A DNA stretch of 64,000 bases from Bordetella genomosp. 2 (GTDB lineage: Bacteria > Pseudomonadota > Gammaproteobacteria > Burkholderiales > Burkholderiaceae_B): positions 1,054,001-1,118,000 of the forward strand of contig NZ_NEVT01000003.1 in NCBI RefSeq assembly GCF_002261345.1. Reading direction: 5' to 3'. The notes beneath the pieces were generated by a model, which was not told the DNA's origin, made no database searches, and saw only the letters and a list, made by a program, of their open reading frames with translations. The position numbers and the translations under genes are program-made. Every line of letters starts with the position of its first letter. Position 1 is the stretch's first letter. Below are positions 56,145-64,000 of the stretch, piece by piece.

Positions 56145-57044
56145 TTATTGTTGGGCTCGGGCCTGCGCCAGCGTCTGCAACAGCCAGGCGCGGAAGATGC
56201 GCAGCGCCGGGGATTCGCGCCGCCCGCGGGGTCGCACCAGGTAGTAGCCGCCCGGCAGCGTATGCGTCAGGGCGAAGGGCGCCACCAGCGCGCCCGAATC
56301 CAGGTAGCGCCCGACCAGCGCGCGGATGCCGATGGCGCAGCCCACGCCCTGGATGGCGGCTTCGTAGGCCATGGCGGAGTTCTCGAATTTCAGCACGCGC
56401 AGGCCGCCATCGCCGCGGCCGGCCGCCGCCAGCCAGGCCGACCAGTCGTCCGGCCGCGCCAGCGAATGCAGCAGCGTCACGCGCCGCAAGTCGCCCGGGC
56501 CGCGCAGGTTGCCCACCGTTTTCAACAGGCTCGGGCTGATGACCGGCAGCAATTCGATGGGGGCCAGGAAGTCGCTTTCGTAGTCGGGCCAGGCGCCGGT
56601 GCCGGAGCGGATCGCAGCATCCAGGTCGCGGTGCGCGAAATCGACCGCCTGGGTCGACGCGGACAGGCGGACTTCGATGCCCGGGTGTTTTTCGTGAAAG
56701 CGCGACAACAGCGGAATCAGGCCATGCTGCGCGAAGGTGGTGTAGGCCTGGATGGCCAGCACGTCGGGGCGGTTGCGGCGGCTGACCAGCGCGGCCGCGT
56801 GCGAGATTTCATCGAAGGCGCGGCCGACCGCGGGGTAGAGGCGGGCGCCCGCGTCGGTGAGCTCGATGGAGCGCGGGCCGCGCCTGAACAGTTCCACGCC
56901 CAGGTAGCCTTCCAGCACCCGCACCTGGCGGCTGATGGCGACCTGGGTGACGTTCAGCTCCTCGGCCGCCCGGGTGAAACTGAGCAGGCGCGCCGCGGCC
57001 TCGAAGGCGCGCAGGGGGTTCAGCGGGACGGGAACGCGTTTCAT
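56145..57044 (-). CDS. LysR-family transcriptional regulator (GcvA-like)
   Basis: A 299-residue LysR protein with the GcvA-type start LNPLRAFEAAARLLSFTRAAEELNVTQ within residues 8-35, followed by AISRQVRVLEGYLGVELF. The C-terminal effector domain covers about 95-295. It starts 9 bp after the FadD-type gene in the same direction, so it would be made from the beta-oxidation transcript rather than from a divergent promoter, which is less common for LysR genes. Targets are not evident. Confidence 0.9.
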   Translation of the reverse strand: MKRVPVPLNPLRAFEAAARLLSFTRAAEELNVTQVAISRQVRVLEGYLGVELFRRGPRSIELTDAGARLYPAVGRAFDEISHAAALVSRRNRPDVLAIQAYTTFAQHGLIPLLSRFHEKHPGIEVRLSASTQAVDFAHRDLDAAIRSGTGAWPDYESDFLAPIELLPVISPSLLKTVGNLRGPGDLRRVTLLHSLARPDDWSAWLAAAGRGDGGLRVLKFENSAMAYEAAIQGVGCAIGIRALVGRYLDSGALVAPFALTHTLPGGYYLVRPRGRRESPALRIFRAWLLQTLAQARAQQ

Positions 57045-57053
57045 GGGGCGATT

Positions 57054-58724
57054 CTAATCGCCGGCGGGGGCTGCCTTCAGTTCGCGCCGCAGGATCTTGC
57101 CCACCGGCGAGCGCGGCAGCTCATCGCGGAACTCGACGTGGCGCGGCACCTTGTAGCCGGTCAGGTGGGCGCGGCAGTGCGCGATCAGGGCCTGGGCATC
57201 CAGCGCCGGGTCGCGGCGGATGACGAACAGCTTGACGGCCTCGCCCGAGCGCGCGTCGGGCACGCCCACCGCCGCCACTTCGCGCACGCCCGGGTGCAGC
57301 GCCGCGACGTCCTCGACCTCGTTGGGGTATACGTTGAAGCCCGACACCAGTATCAGGTCTTTCTTGCGGTCCACCAGGAACACATAGCCGCGCTCGTCCA
57401 CGTAGCCCATGTCGCCGGTGCGCAGGAAGCCGTCGGGATAGAAGGCCAGGGCGGTTTCGTCCGGACGGTTCCAGTAGCCCGCCATGACCTGCGGGCCGCG
57501 CACGCACAGTTCGCCCGTCTCGCCCACCGGCAGCTCGCGGCCGTCGTCGTCGCGCACCGACAGCTCGGTAGAGGGCACGGGCAGGCCGATGGAGCCGGTG
57601 AATTCCGGCGCATCCAGCGGGTTGATGGTGACGGCCGGGGCGGTTTCGGTCAGCCCGTAGGCCTGGGCCAGCGTCACGCCGGTGGTCTCGCGCCAGCGCT
57701 GCGCCACGGCGCGCTGCACGGCCATGCCGCCGCCCATGGTCAGGCGCAGCCGGGAGAAATCCAGCCGCGCGAAGCCGGGCTGGTTCAAGAGCGCGCAGAA
57801 CAGCGTGTTGACGCCGGTGATGGCGCTGAACGGCGTCTTGCGCAAGGCCTTGATGAAAGCCGGCAGGTCGCGCGGGTCGGCGATCAGCAGGTTGCGCGCG
57901 CCCAGCTTGAGGAAGACCAGGCAATTGGCGGTCAGCGCGAACACATGGTAGAGCGGCAGCGCCGTGACGACGCATTCCTCGCCTTCGCGCACCAGGTCGC
58001 GCACCCAGGCGTGCGCCTGGCACAGGTTGGCCAGCATGTTGCCGTGGCTCAGCACCGCCGCCTTGGCCACGCCGGTGGTGCCGCCGGTGTACTGCAGGAA
58101 GGCCGGATCGGCCCGCGTCAGCGCCGGCGCCTGCCAGGGCAGCCGATGGCCGGCGGCCAGCGCCCGGCCCAGCGGCACCGCGCCCGGCAGCGACCAGGCG
58201 GGCACCTTGCGCTTGATGTGCCGCACCGCGAAATCCACCGCGCGTCCTTTCAGCGGCCCCAGCAGCTCGCCCACCGAGGTGGTCACGATGTGCCGCAGCG
58301 GCGTCTGCGGCAGCGCGCGCTGCAAGGTGTGGGCGAAGTTCTCGGCGATGACGATGGTCTCGGCGCCGGCGTCCGCCAGCTGGTGGGCCAGTTCATGAGC
58401 GGTGTAGAGCGGATTGCAGTTGACCACGGCGCAGCCCGCGCGCAGCGCGCCGAACAGGCACACCGGATACTGCAGCAGGTTGGGCAGCATGAGCGCGACC
58501 CGGTCGCCCCGCCGCACGCCGCGCGCTTGCAGCCATGCCGCGAAATCGCGCGACAGGCGATCCAGCTGCGCGTAGCTGAGCGTGGCGCCCATGCTGATGT
58601 ATGCCGGCAGGTTCGCGAAGCGCCGGCAACTGTCGTCCAGCACGGTCAGCAGCGAATCGTACGGCGAGGTGTCGATCTCGGCGGGCACGCCGGGCGGATA
58701 ACTGTCGAGCCAGATCCGTTCCAT
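57054..58724 (-). CDS. Long-chain fatty-acid-CoA ligase (FadD type)
   Basis: AMP-forming acyl-CoA synthetase, 556 residues. The P-loop motif is YTGGTTGVAKAAVLSH near residue 210, the A5 motif QAYGLTETAPAV near 345, GELCVRGPQVMAGYW near 390, and the C-terminal lysine block ends SPVGKILRREL, where the catalytic Lys is expected. It would activate imported fatty acids on the inner side of the membrane. It lies 18 bp after the DUF4442 gene in the beta-oxidation run. Confidence 0.92.
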   Translation of the reverse strand: MERIWLDSYPPGVPAEIDTSPYDSLLTVLDDSCRRFANLPAYISMGATLSYAQLDRLSRDFAAWLQARGVRRGDRVALMLPNLLQYPVCLFGALRAGCAVVNCNPLYTAHELAHQLADAGAETIVIAENFAHTLQRALPQTPLRHIVTTSVGELLGPLKGRAVDFAVRHIKRKVPAWSLPGAVPLGRALAAGHRLPWQAPALTRADPAFLQYTGGTTGVAKAAVLSHGNMLANLCQAHAWVRDLVREGEECVVTALPLYHVFALTANCLVFLKLGARNLLIADPRDLPAFIKALRKTPFSAITGVNTLFCALLNQPGFARLDFSRLRLTMGGGMAVQRAVAQRWRETTGVTLAQAYGLTETAPAVTINPLDAPEFTGSIGLPVPSTELSVRDDDGRELPVGETGELCVRGPQVMAGYWNRPDETALAFYPDGFLRTGDMGYVDERGYVFLVDRKKDLILVSGFNVYPNEVEDVAALHPGVREVAAVGVPDARSGEAVKLFVIRRDPALDAQALIAHCRAHLTGYKVPRHVEFRDELPRSPVGKILRRELKAAPAGD

Positions 58725-58742
58725 ATTGTTTGCTCGGTCTCC

Positions 58743-59276
58743 TCAGGGCCCTGGCGGCGCGCCTGCGGCGTCGCCAGCCCGGGCCTTGTTCTTGTAGAAC
58801 TGCTTGTCGGCGATGTACACCGTGCGCTCGACCACGGCGTACACCACGCCCTCGCGGTCCTTGAGCTCGACCACGTACACCCGGGTGGTCTCGTGCCGGT
58901 GCGCCAGTTCGGCGCGTATGGCGGCGATGTCGGCGCGGTCGATGCGGAAGTCGGCGTACAGCGTGCGGTAGGCCGGCTTGCGATAGCGGATGGTGGCCGC
59001 CTTGTCCCACACGATGGCGCCCGACCCCAGCGCCGACATCAGCAGCGTGGGATGGGCGCCGTCGGTCACCGCGAACAGCGAGCCGCCGTACATCGAGCCG
59101 ACGATGTTGCGCGTGCGCCGGACCAGCGGCAGCTTGATGCGCAGATGCGTGAAGTCCGGCGCAACGTGCATGACCCGTCCGCCGGTGGCCCGGAACGCCG
59201 GGTGCAGGTTGAACCCGGCGCGCATCAGCCGGGCCCGCCACCTGGGCGGCAGCTTCTGGAACCAGTATGGCTTCAC
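58743..59276 (-). CDS. DUF4442 / PaaI-like hotdog-fold protein
   Basis: A 177-residue protein of the DUF4442 hotdog-fold group, related to acyl-CoA thioesterases. It begins at the GTG at 59276 (VKPYWFQKLPPRWRARL), 5 bp after the thiolase stop. The typical block NIVGSMYGGSLFAVTDGAH is present; in hotdog thioesterases this region holds the substrate pocket. The last 20 residues are Ala/Gly/Pro-rich. It may release CoA from stalled or unusual intermediates; activity is inferred from fold and context only. Confidence 0.8.
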   Translation of the reverse strand: MKPYWFQKLPPRWRARLMRAGFNLHPAFRATGGRVMHVAPDFTHLRIKLPLVRRTRNIVGSMYGGSLFAVTDGAHPTLLMSALGSGAIVWDKAATIRYRKPAYRTLYADFRIDRADIAAIRAELAHRHETTRVYVVELKDREGVVYAVVERTVYIADKQFYKNKARAGDAAGAPPGP

Positions 59277-59281
59277 GGCGG

Positions 59282-60478
59282 CTATAGCGCCTCGAAGATG
59301 CCCGCCGCGCCCATGCCGGTGCCCACGCACATGGTGACCATGCCGTACCTGCCGCCGGTGCGGCGCAGGCCGTGCACCACCGTCGCGGTGCGGATCGCGC
59401 CGGTGGCGCCCAGCGGGTGTCCGAGCGCAATCGCGCCGCCCAGCGGATTGACCTTGGCGGAGTCGAGCTGCAGGTCGCGGATGACGGCCAGGGACTGCGC
59501 GGCGAAGGCTTCGTTCAGTTCGATCCAGTCGAGATCTTGCTGCGCGATGCCGGCGGCGGCCAGCGCCTTGGGAATGGCCAGCTTGGGGCCGATGCCCATG
59601 ATCTCCGGCGGCACGCCGGCCACCGCGAAGCCGGCGAAGCGCGCCAGCGGCGCCAGGTCGAGCTCGCGCACGACCCGTTCGGACACCAGCACCACGGCCG
59701 CCGCGCCGTCGGACATCTGCGAACTGTTGCCGGCGGTGACCGAGCCGCGCGCAGCGAAGACCGGGCGCAGCTTGGCCAGCGCTTCCGCGCTGGTGTCGGG
59801 GCGCGGGCCTTCGTCGCGCTCGGCCAGGCGCTCGGCGGTGCGTACGGCGCCCGCCTCGCCCGGCAGGTGCGACACCACGGTATAAGGGGTTATCTCCGCG
59901 TCGAAATGGCCGGCGGCGATGGCGGCGCAGGCCTTCTGGTGCGACGCCAGGGCGAAGGCATCCTGGTCCTCGCGCGAGATGTTCCATCGGGCCGCGACTT
60001 TCTCGCCGGTCAGGCCCATGCCGTAGGCCATGCCGAGGTGTTCATCGCCGGCGAAGATGGCGGAGTTGATGGCGACCTTGTTGCCCATGATCTGCGGCAT
60101 GGCGCTCATGGATTCGGTGCCGGCGGCGATCATCACGTCGGCCGCGCCCAGGCGGATGCGCGCCGCCGCGTCGGCCACCGCCTGCAGGCCCGAGGCGCAA
60201 AAGCGGTTGACCGTCACGCCGGGCACGTTGTCCGGCAGGCCCGCCAGCAGCAGGCTCATGCGCGCCACGTTCATGCCTTGTTCGGCTTCAGGCATGGCGC
60301 AGCCGGCGATCACGTCCTCGACGCGCGCCGGGTCCAGCGCCGGCACCTGCGCCAGCGCGGCGCGCAGCGCCGCGGCCAGCATGTCGTCGGGCCGCGTGGC
60401 GGCATAGATGCCGTTGCGCTTGCCCACCGGCAGGCGGGTGGCGGCCACGATATAGGCGTCCTGGATCTGTTTGCTCAT
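59282..60478 (-). CDS. Acetyl-CoA acyltransferase (thiolase)
   Basis: A 398-residue degradative-type thiolase that cleaves 3-ketoacyl-CoA with CoA to acetyl-CoA and a shortened acyl-CoA. Catalytic residues are clear: Cys94 (NRFCASG), His354 (GHPLGATG) and Cys384 (CVGTGMG). GAGGAA lies about 7 bp before the ATG. It follows the fused dehydrogenase/hydratase gene by 9 bp and would act directly after it, like FadA after FadB. Confidence 0.95.
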   Translation of the reverse strand: MSKQIQDAYIVAATRLPVGKRNGIYAATRPDDMLAAALRAALAQVPALDPARVEDVIAGCAMPEAEQGMNVARMSLLLAGLPDNVPGVTVNRFCASGLQAVADAAARIRLGAADVMIAAGTESMSAMPQIMGNKVAINSAIFAGDEHLGMAYGMGLTGEKVAARWNISREDQDAFALASHQKACAAIAAGHFDAEITPYTVVSHLPGEAGAVRTAERLAERDEGPRPDTSAEALAKLRPVFAARGSVTAGNSSQMSDGAAAVVLVSERVVRELDLAPLARFAGFAVAGVPPEIMGIGPKLAIPKALAAAGIAQQDLDWIELNEAFAAQSLAVIRDLQLDSAKVNPLGGAIALGHPLGATGAIRTATVVHGLRRTGGRYGMVTMCVGTGMGAAGIFEAL

Positions 60479-60487
60479 CTTGGTTCC

Positions 60488-62881
60488 TCAATTGCGCAGC
60501 GGTTTGCCGGTTTCCAGGGTGTGGCGGATGCGCGCCTGCGTCTCGGGCGTGCGCAGCAGCGCCACGAACTCGCGGCGCTCCACCGCCAGCAGCCATTCCT
60601 CGTCGACGCGTGTGCCGGCCTCGACCTCGCCGCCGCACAACGCCACCGCCGCGGCATGCGCGACCCGGTAATCGTGCGCGCTGATCATGCCGCCCTCGCG
60701 CATGTTCACCAGCACCATGTCGAAATTGGCGATGCCGGTGCGCCCCGCCACCGGCACCGCGCGCGCGCGGAGCGGCGGCGCGTGGCCGGCGTCGGCCGCC
60801 GCGCGCGCCTGGCGCAGGGCCACCCACAGCAATTCGTCGGGATGGAACACCACCGGGTCGCCGGCTTGCGCGTAGCCCATGTCGATGGCGTGCAGGGCGC
60901 TCTTGGCGACCTGCGCGGTGGCGATGTTCTGGAACACCGGCTGCAGGTACGGGAAGACTTCGGCCGGCGTGGCGGTGGTGGCGGCCAGGGCGGCGGCGCG
61001 CACGGCCAGCGCCTTGCTGCCCCCGCCGGCCGGCACTAGGCCGACCCCGGCCTCGACCAGGCCGACGTAGCTTTCCAGCGCCAGCACGCGGTGGCTGCAG
61101 TGCATCAGGAACTCGCAGCCGCCGCCCAGCGCCATGCCTTGCACGGCAGCCACCGTGGGCACGCGCGCGTAGCGCAGCGCCAGCGAGGCGCGCTGGAATT
61201 TCTCGACCGTGGCTTCCAGCAGGTCGAACTGGCCGGCGGCGCAGGCTTGCGCCACCTGCGCGAGGTTGGCGCCCACCGCGAACGGGGCTTCATGCCACAG
61301 CACCAGGGCGTCGAGCTCGCGCTCGCTGTGGGCGACCGCTTGCATGACGCCGTCCAGCACCTCGGCGCCGATCGTGTGCATCTTGGAGGTGAACGACAGG
61401 ATGCCGATGCCGGCATCGACCTCCGGCAGGTGCCACAGGCGCACGCCGTCGTTTTCCCATAGCGTCGCGCCGTGCGCGGCCGCGGCCTCGCCGGCCACGC
61501 GTTCGGGGAACAGCTGGCGGGCGTAGACCGGCAGCGTCGAGCGCGGCTGCGGCTGGCCGGTGCGCGGCGAGTACGAGCCTTGTTCGCCGTGCACGCCGGT
61601 GCGGCTGTCTTCGCGCGCCCAGGCCGGCAACGGCGCGCCGCTCATGGCGCGGCCGGCGGCGATGTCCTCGGAGACGGCGGCGGCAATGGCCTGCCAGCCG
61701 GCGGCCTGCCAGGTCTCGAACGGCCCCTGCGACCAGCCGAAGCCCCAGCGCATGGCCAGGTCCAGGTCGCGCGCGTTGCCGGCGATGTGCTCGAGCTGGA
61801 ACGCGCTGTAGTGGAAGATGTCGCGGAACAGGCTCCACAGGAACTGCGCCTGCGGGTGCGCGCTGGCGCGCAGCGCGGCAAAGCGCTGCGCCGGGTCGCG
61901 CTGCTTCAGGATGGCCTCGACCTCGTCGGCCACCGCGCCGGCCGCGGGACGGTAGTCGCCGGCGGCCGGGTCCAGCACGCGGATCTCCTTGCCGACCTTG
62001 CGATATACGCCCGCGCCGCTTTTCTGGCCCAGCGCGCCGCGCGCGATCAGGGCGTCGAGCCAGGCGGGCAAGCGGAAATGCGCATGCCAGGGGTCGTCCG
62101 GCAGCTTGTCGCGCATGGTGCCCACCACGTGGGCCAGCGTGTCCAGGCCGACCACATCCGCCGTGCGGTAGGTGGCGCTCTTGGGCCGGCCGATCTTCGG
62201 GCCGGTCAGGGCGTCGACTTCGTCGAAGCCCAGGCCCAGGCGCTCGGTATGGTGCAGCGCCGCCAGGATGGAGAACACGCCGATGCGGTTGGCGATGAAA
62301 TTCGGCGTATCCAGCGCGCGCACCACGCCCTTGCCCAGCCGCGTGGTCAGCCAGCTTTCCAGGTCGTCGAGCACGGCGGGCCGGGTGTGCGGCGTGGCGA
62401 TCAGCTCCACCAGCCGCATGTAGCGCGGCGGGTTGAAGAAGTGCACCCCGCAGAAGCGCGGGCGCAGCGCGGCGGGCAGGGCATCGGCCAGTTCGCCGAT
62501 CGACAGGCCGGAGGTATTGGAGGCCACGATGGCGTCCGCCCCGACGTGCGGCGCGATGCGTTCGTAGAGCGCCGTCTTCCAGTCCATGCGCTCGGCGATA
62601 GCCTCGATCACCAGGTCGCAGCCGGGCAGGCGGTCGAGATGGTCGTCGTAGTTGGCCGGCGTGATCAGGTCCAGGCGCGACGGGCTGGCCAGCGGCGCGG
62701 GCTCGAGCTTCTTCAGGCCGGCCAGCGCCTTGTTGGCGATGGCGTTGCGTTCGCCTTCCTTGGCGGTCAGGTCGAACAGGGTCACTGGCACGCCGGCATT
62801 GGCCAGGTGCGCGGCGATCTGCGCGCCCATGACGCCGGCGCCGAGCACGGCGGCGTGTTTGACGATGAACTTGCTGCTCAA
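60488..62881 (-). CDS. 3-hydroxyacyl-CoA dehydrogenase/enoyl-CoA hydratase fusion (FadN/FadB-like)
   Basis: A 797-residue two-function beta-oxidation enzyme with the dehydrogenase half first: the NAD site VLGAGVMGAQIAAHLANAG begins near residue 13, and the HAD C-terminal domains follow to about 420. The enoyl-CoA hydratase-like half is C-terminal (about 470-750), with VGANLAQVAQ and QGMALGGGCEFLMHC. This order is that of FadN (YusL), not of E. coli FadB, where the hydratase comes first. The start is the TTG at 62881, with AAGGAG 7 bp upstream; no closer ATG exists. Confidence 0.93.
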   Translation of the reverse strand: MSSKFIVKHAAVLGAGVMGAQIAAHLANAGVPVTLFDLTAKEGERNAIANKALAGLKKLEPAPLASPSRLDLITPANYDDHLDRLPGCDLVIEAIAERMDWKTALYERIAPHVGADAIVASNTSGLSIGELADALPAALRPRFCGVHFFNPPRYMRLVELIATPHTRPAVLDDLESWLTTRLGKGVVRALDTPNFIANRIGVFSILAALHHTERLGLGFDEVDALTGPKIGRPKSATYRTADVVGLDTLAHVVGTMRDKLPDDPWHAHFRLPAWLDALIARGALGQKSGAGVYRKVGKEIRVLDPAAGDYRPAAGAVADEVEAILKQRDPAQRFAALRASAHPQAQFLWSLFRDIFHYSAFQLEHIAGNARDLDLAMRWGFGWSQGPFETWQAAGWQAIAAAVSEDIAAGRAMSGAPLPAWAREDSRTGVHGEQGSYSPRTGQPQPRSTLPVYARQLFPERVAGEAAAAHGATLWENDGVRLWHLPEVDAGIGILSFTSKMHTIGAEVLDGVMQAVAHSERELDALVLWHEAPFAVGANLAQVAQACAAGQFDLLEATVEKFQRASLALRYARVPTVAAVQGMALGGGCEFLMHCSHRVLALESYVGLVEAGVGLVPAGGGSKALAVRAAALAATTATPAEVFPYLQPVFQNIATAQVAKSALHAIDMGYAQAGDPVVFHPDELLWVALRQARAAADAGHAPPLRARAVPVAGRTGIANFDMVLVNMREGGMISAHDYRVAHAAAVALCGGEVEAGTRVDEEWLLAVERREFVALLRTPETQARIRHTLETGKPLRN

Positions 62882-62960
62882 AATGGTCTCCTTGAGGGCG
62901 GCGGGCGCGCGGCCGGGCCAGCGGCCGCGGCCTGCGCCGCGGGTGTGCCCGATGCGGCCG

Positions 62961-64000
62961 TCAGAACCGGGTGGACACCTGGATGCCCAGGATGTTCCCC
63001 TTGCTGCGGTAATCGCCGGCGACGCGCCCCTTGGTGAGCGCGCTGCCCGAGTCGGTGTCGATGTCGGTATCGCGCAGATAGAGGTAGGTGTAGCCGACGT
63101 CGATGCGGGTGTCCTTGCTTGCCTGATACTGTACCCCCGTCGAGAACCACCAGCGGTCGGTGTCGGGCAGCGAGGTGGGCCGGTCGGACGGGTTGTGCAC
63201 GGGGGACTGGTCCCAGGCCACGCCGAAGCGCCATTTCCATTTGGGCGCGAACTGGTAGTTGGCGCCCAGCGCGACCCGCCAGCTGTCGCGGAACTCGAGC
63301 GGCAGCGTGTCGGTGGGGCCGCCGTCGTTCTTGATCTTCAGTTCCTGGATGCTGCTCCAGCCGGTCCACGACACATCGGCCAGCAGCTCCCAGCGCTCGT
63401 TCAGCTGGTGCGCGGCGCTCAGGATCAGCGTATCGGGCAGGTCGACCGAGGCCTTGGCGTCGTACGACAGCGAGCGGCCCGGCGCGAACCCGTCGATGTC
63501 CGTGTCGCCCTTGGCCTTGTGCTTGATCTTGGACCGGTACGACAGGCCGATGCGGGTGTCCTCGGTGGGCTGCAGCATGATGCCGGCATTCCATCCCCAT
63601 GCATCGCCGTCCAGGTTCAGGTCGGCGTCGCCCGGCAGGAATGGCCCCATGGGCGTGACCGGCACCACCACCTTCTTGGTGTACTGCGCGTCGATGTACT
63701 GGTAGTTGAGGCCGAAGCCCATCGAGAACTGGTCGTTGACCTTGTAGGCCACCGACGGGTTGATATTGATGGTCTTGATGTCGAACTTGGTGGAATGGTA
63801 TTGGCCGACCCAGTCGTCGTCGTATTCGGTCATCAGGCCGAAGGGCGCGCCCACGCCGACGCCGACGAACCATTTTTCCGTGAGCTGCCACGAGAAGTAT
63901 GCATTGGGCACCACGCCCAGGTTGCCGGCATCGCCGCCGTTGCCGCCGGTGGGCGCGCCGCCGCCCAGCGCCAGCGGGTTGCGGCTATTGCCGTTGTCGC
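62961..64000 (-). CDS. FadL/OMPP1-type outer-membrane transporter, 5' end outside window
   Basis: Outer-membrane beta-barrel of the FadL/TodX family, which lets long-chain fatty acids or hydrophobic compounds cross. About 346 residues are present and the frame is open to the window edge, so the N-terminal hatch and signal peptide lie beyond it. Visible parts include LGVVPNAYFSWQ, YDDDWVGQYHSTKFDIKTININPS, alternating amphipathic strands, and the C-terminal QVSTRF ending in Phe, as needed for insertion by BAM. It is the first visible gene of the beta-oxidation run, 79 bp before the fused dehydrogenase. Confidence 0.92.
   Translation of the reverse strand, partial: DNGNSRNPLALGGGAPTGGNGGDAGNLGVVPNAYFSWQLTEKWFVGVGVGAPFGLMTEYDDDWVGQYHSTKFDIKTININPSVAYKVNDQFSMGFGLNYQYIDAQYTKKVVVPVTPMGPFLPGDADLNLDGDAWGWNAGIMLQPTEDTRIGLSYRSKIKHKAKGDTDIDGFAPGRSLSYDAKASVDLPDTLILSAAHQLNERWELLADVSWTGWSSIQELKIKNDGGPTDTLPLEFRDSWRVALGANYQFAPKWKWRFGVAWDQSPVHNPSDRPTSLPDTDRWWFSTGVQYQASKDTRIDVGYTYLYLRDTDIDTDSGSALTKGRVAGDYRSKGNILGIQVSTRF

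Noticed and set aside
55773-59885. A 1370-residue open frame on the plus strand, antisense to lysR, fadD and thiolase genes
   Set aside because: High GC content leaves few stop codons in the opposite frames; the translation is rich in Arg, Gln, His and Ala without recognisable motifs, and the minus strand carries well-defined enzymes.

Overview
The window is very GC-rich, densely packed bacterial DNA with short intergenic gaps, frequent ATGA or TGATG start/stop overlaps and several GTG/TTG starts. The gene content points to a betaproteobacterium of the Bordetella/Achromobacter group (Alcaligenaceae). It has a Bug/TctC-type periplasmic receptor, a TRAP transporter, several ABC uptake systems, LysR regulators, Kdo kinase, QueH, and a rho-trxA-parE-parC neighbourhood. 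Species is not resolved; no insertion sequence was found. Nothing looks like a prophage, plasmid backbone, CRISPR array, rRNA or tRNA.

Layout. 1-2.0 kb: 3' part of a phenylacetate-CoA ligase, a GNAT acetyltransferase and a small cysteine-containing unknown protein. 2.0-5.0 kb (minus): TRAP transporter (DctP-DctQ-DctM order). 5.1-8.7 kb (plus): FtsX-type permease, group II truncated haemoglobin and Kdo kinase, tightly coupled. 8.9-14.0 kb (plus): potFGHI polyamine uptake operon with an ArsC-like reductase and a 3-methyladenine DNA glycosylase attached. 13.9-19.9 kb: YrbL-like kinase-fold protein, rmuC, aidB, rpiA, phoU (with an apparent Pho box) and yggX. 20-26.3 kb: argA, an SDR-like protein without the catalytic Tyr/Lys, and hrpA.

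26.3-36.1 kb is the most distinctive metabolic block: a seven-gene minus-strand operon (DapA-like aldolase/lyase, D-hydantoinase, D-carbamoylase, periplasmic binding protein, ABC ATPase, two permeases). Next to it are a LysR regulator and, divergently, a hydantoin/Asp-Glu racemase and an FAD-linked 2-hydroxyacid dehydrogenase. Together they look like uptake, racemisation and two-step hydrolysis of a 5-substituted hydantoin (or related cyclic ureide), followed by further breakdown of the product. The motif TAAC-N5-GTTA occurs upstream of both arms and may be the LysR operator.

36.1-52 kb is mostly housekeeping: queH, glnE, yhdP, an epoxide hydrolase with a divergent CGNR zinc-finger regulator, rho, trxA, parE and parC. 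A 13-bp palindrome GGTGTC(T/A)GACACC occurs eight times here: a perfect hairpin pair between the CGNR gene and rho, and six copies inside a 99-bp tandem repeat array between the convergent parC and acyl-CoA synthetase genes.

52-64 kb is a single minus-strand run for fatty/organic acid catabolism: a FadL-type porin (cut by the window end), a fused hydroxyacyl-CoA dehydrogenase/enoyl-CoA hydratase, thiolase, a DUF4442 thioesterase-fold protein, FadD-type ligase, LysR regulator, Bug receptor, enoyl-CoA hydratase and an ADP-forming-type acyl-CoA synthetase.
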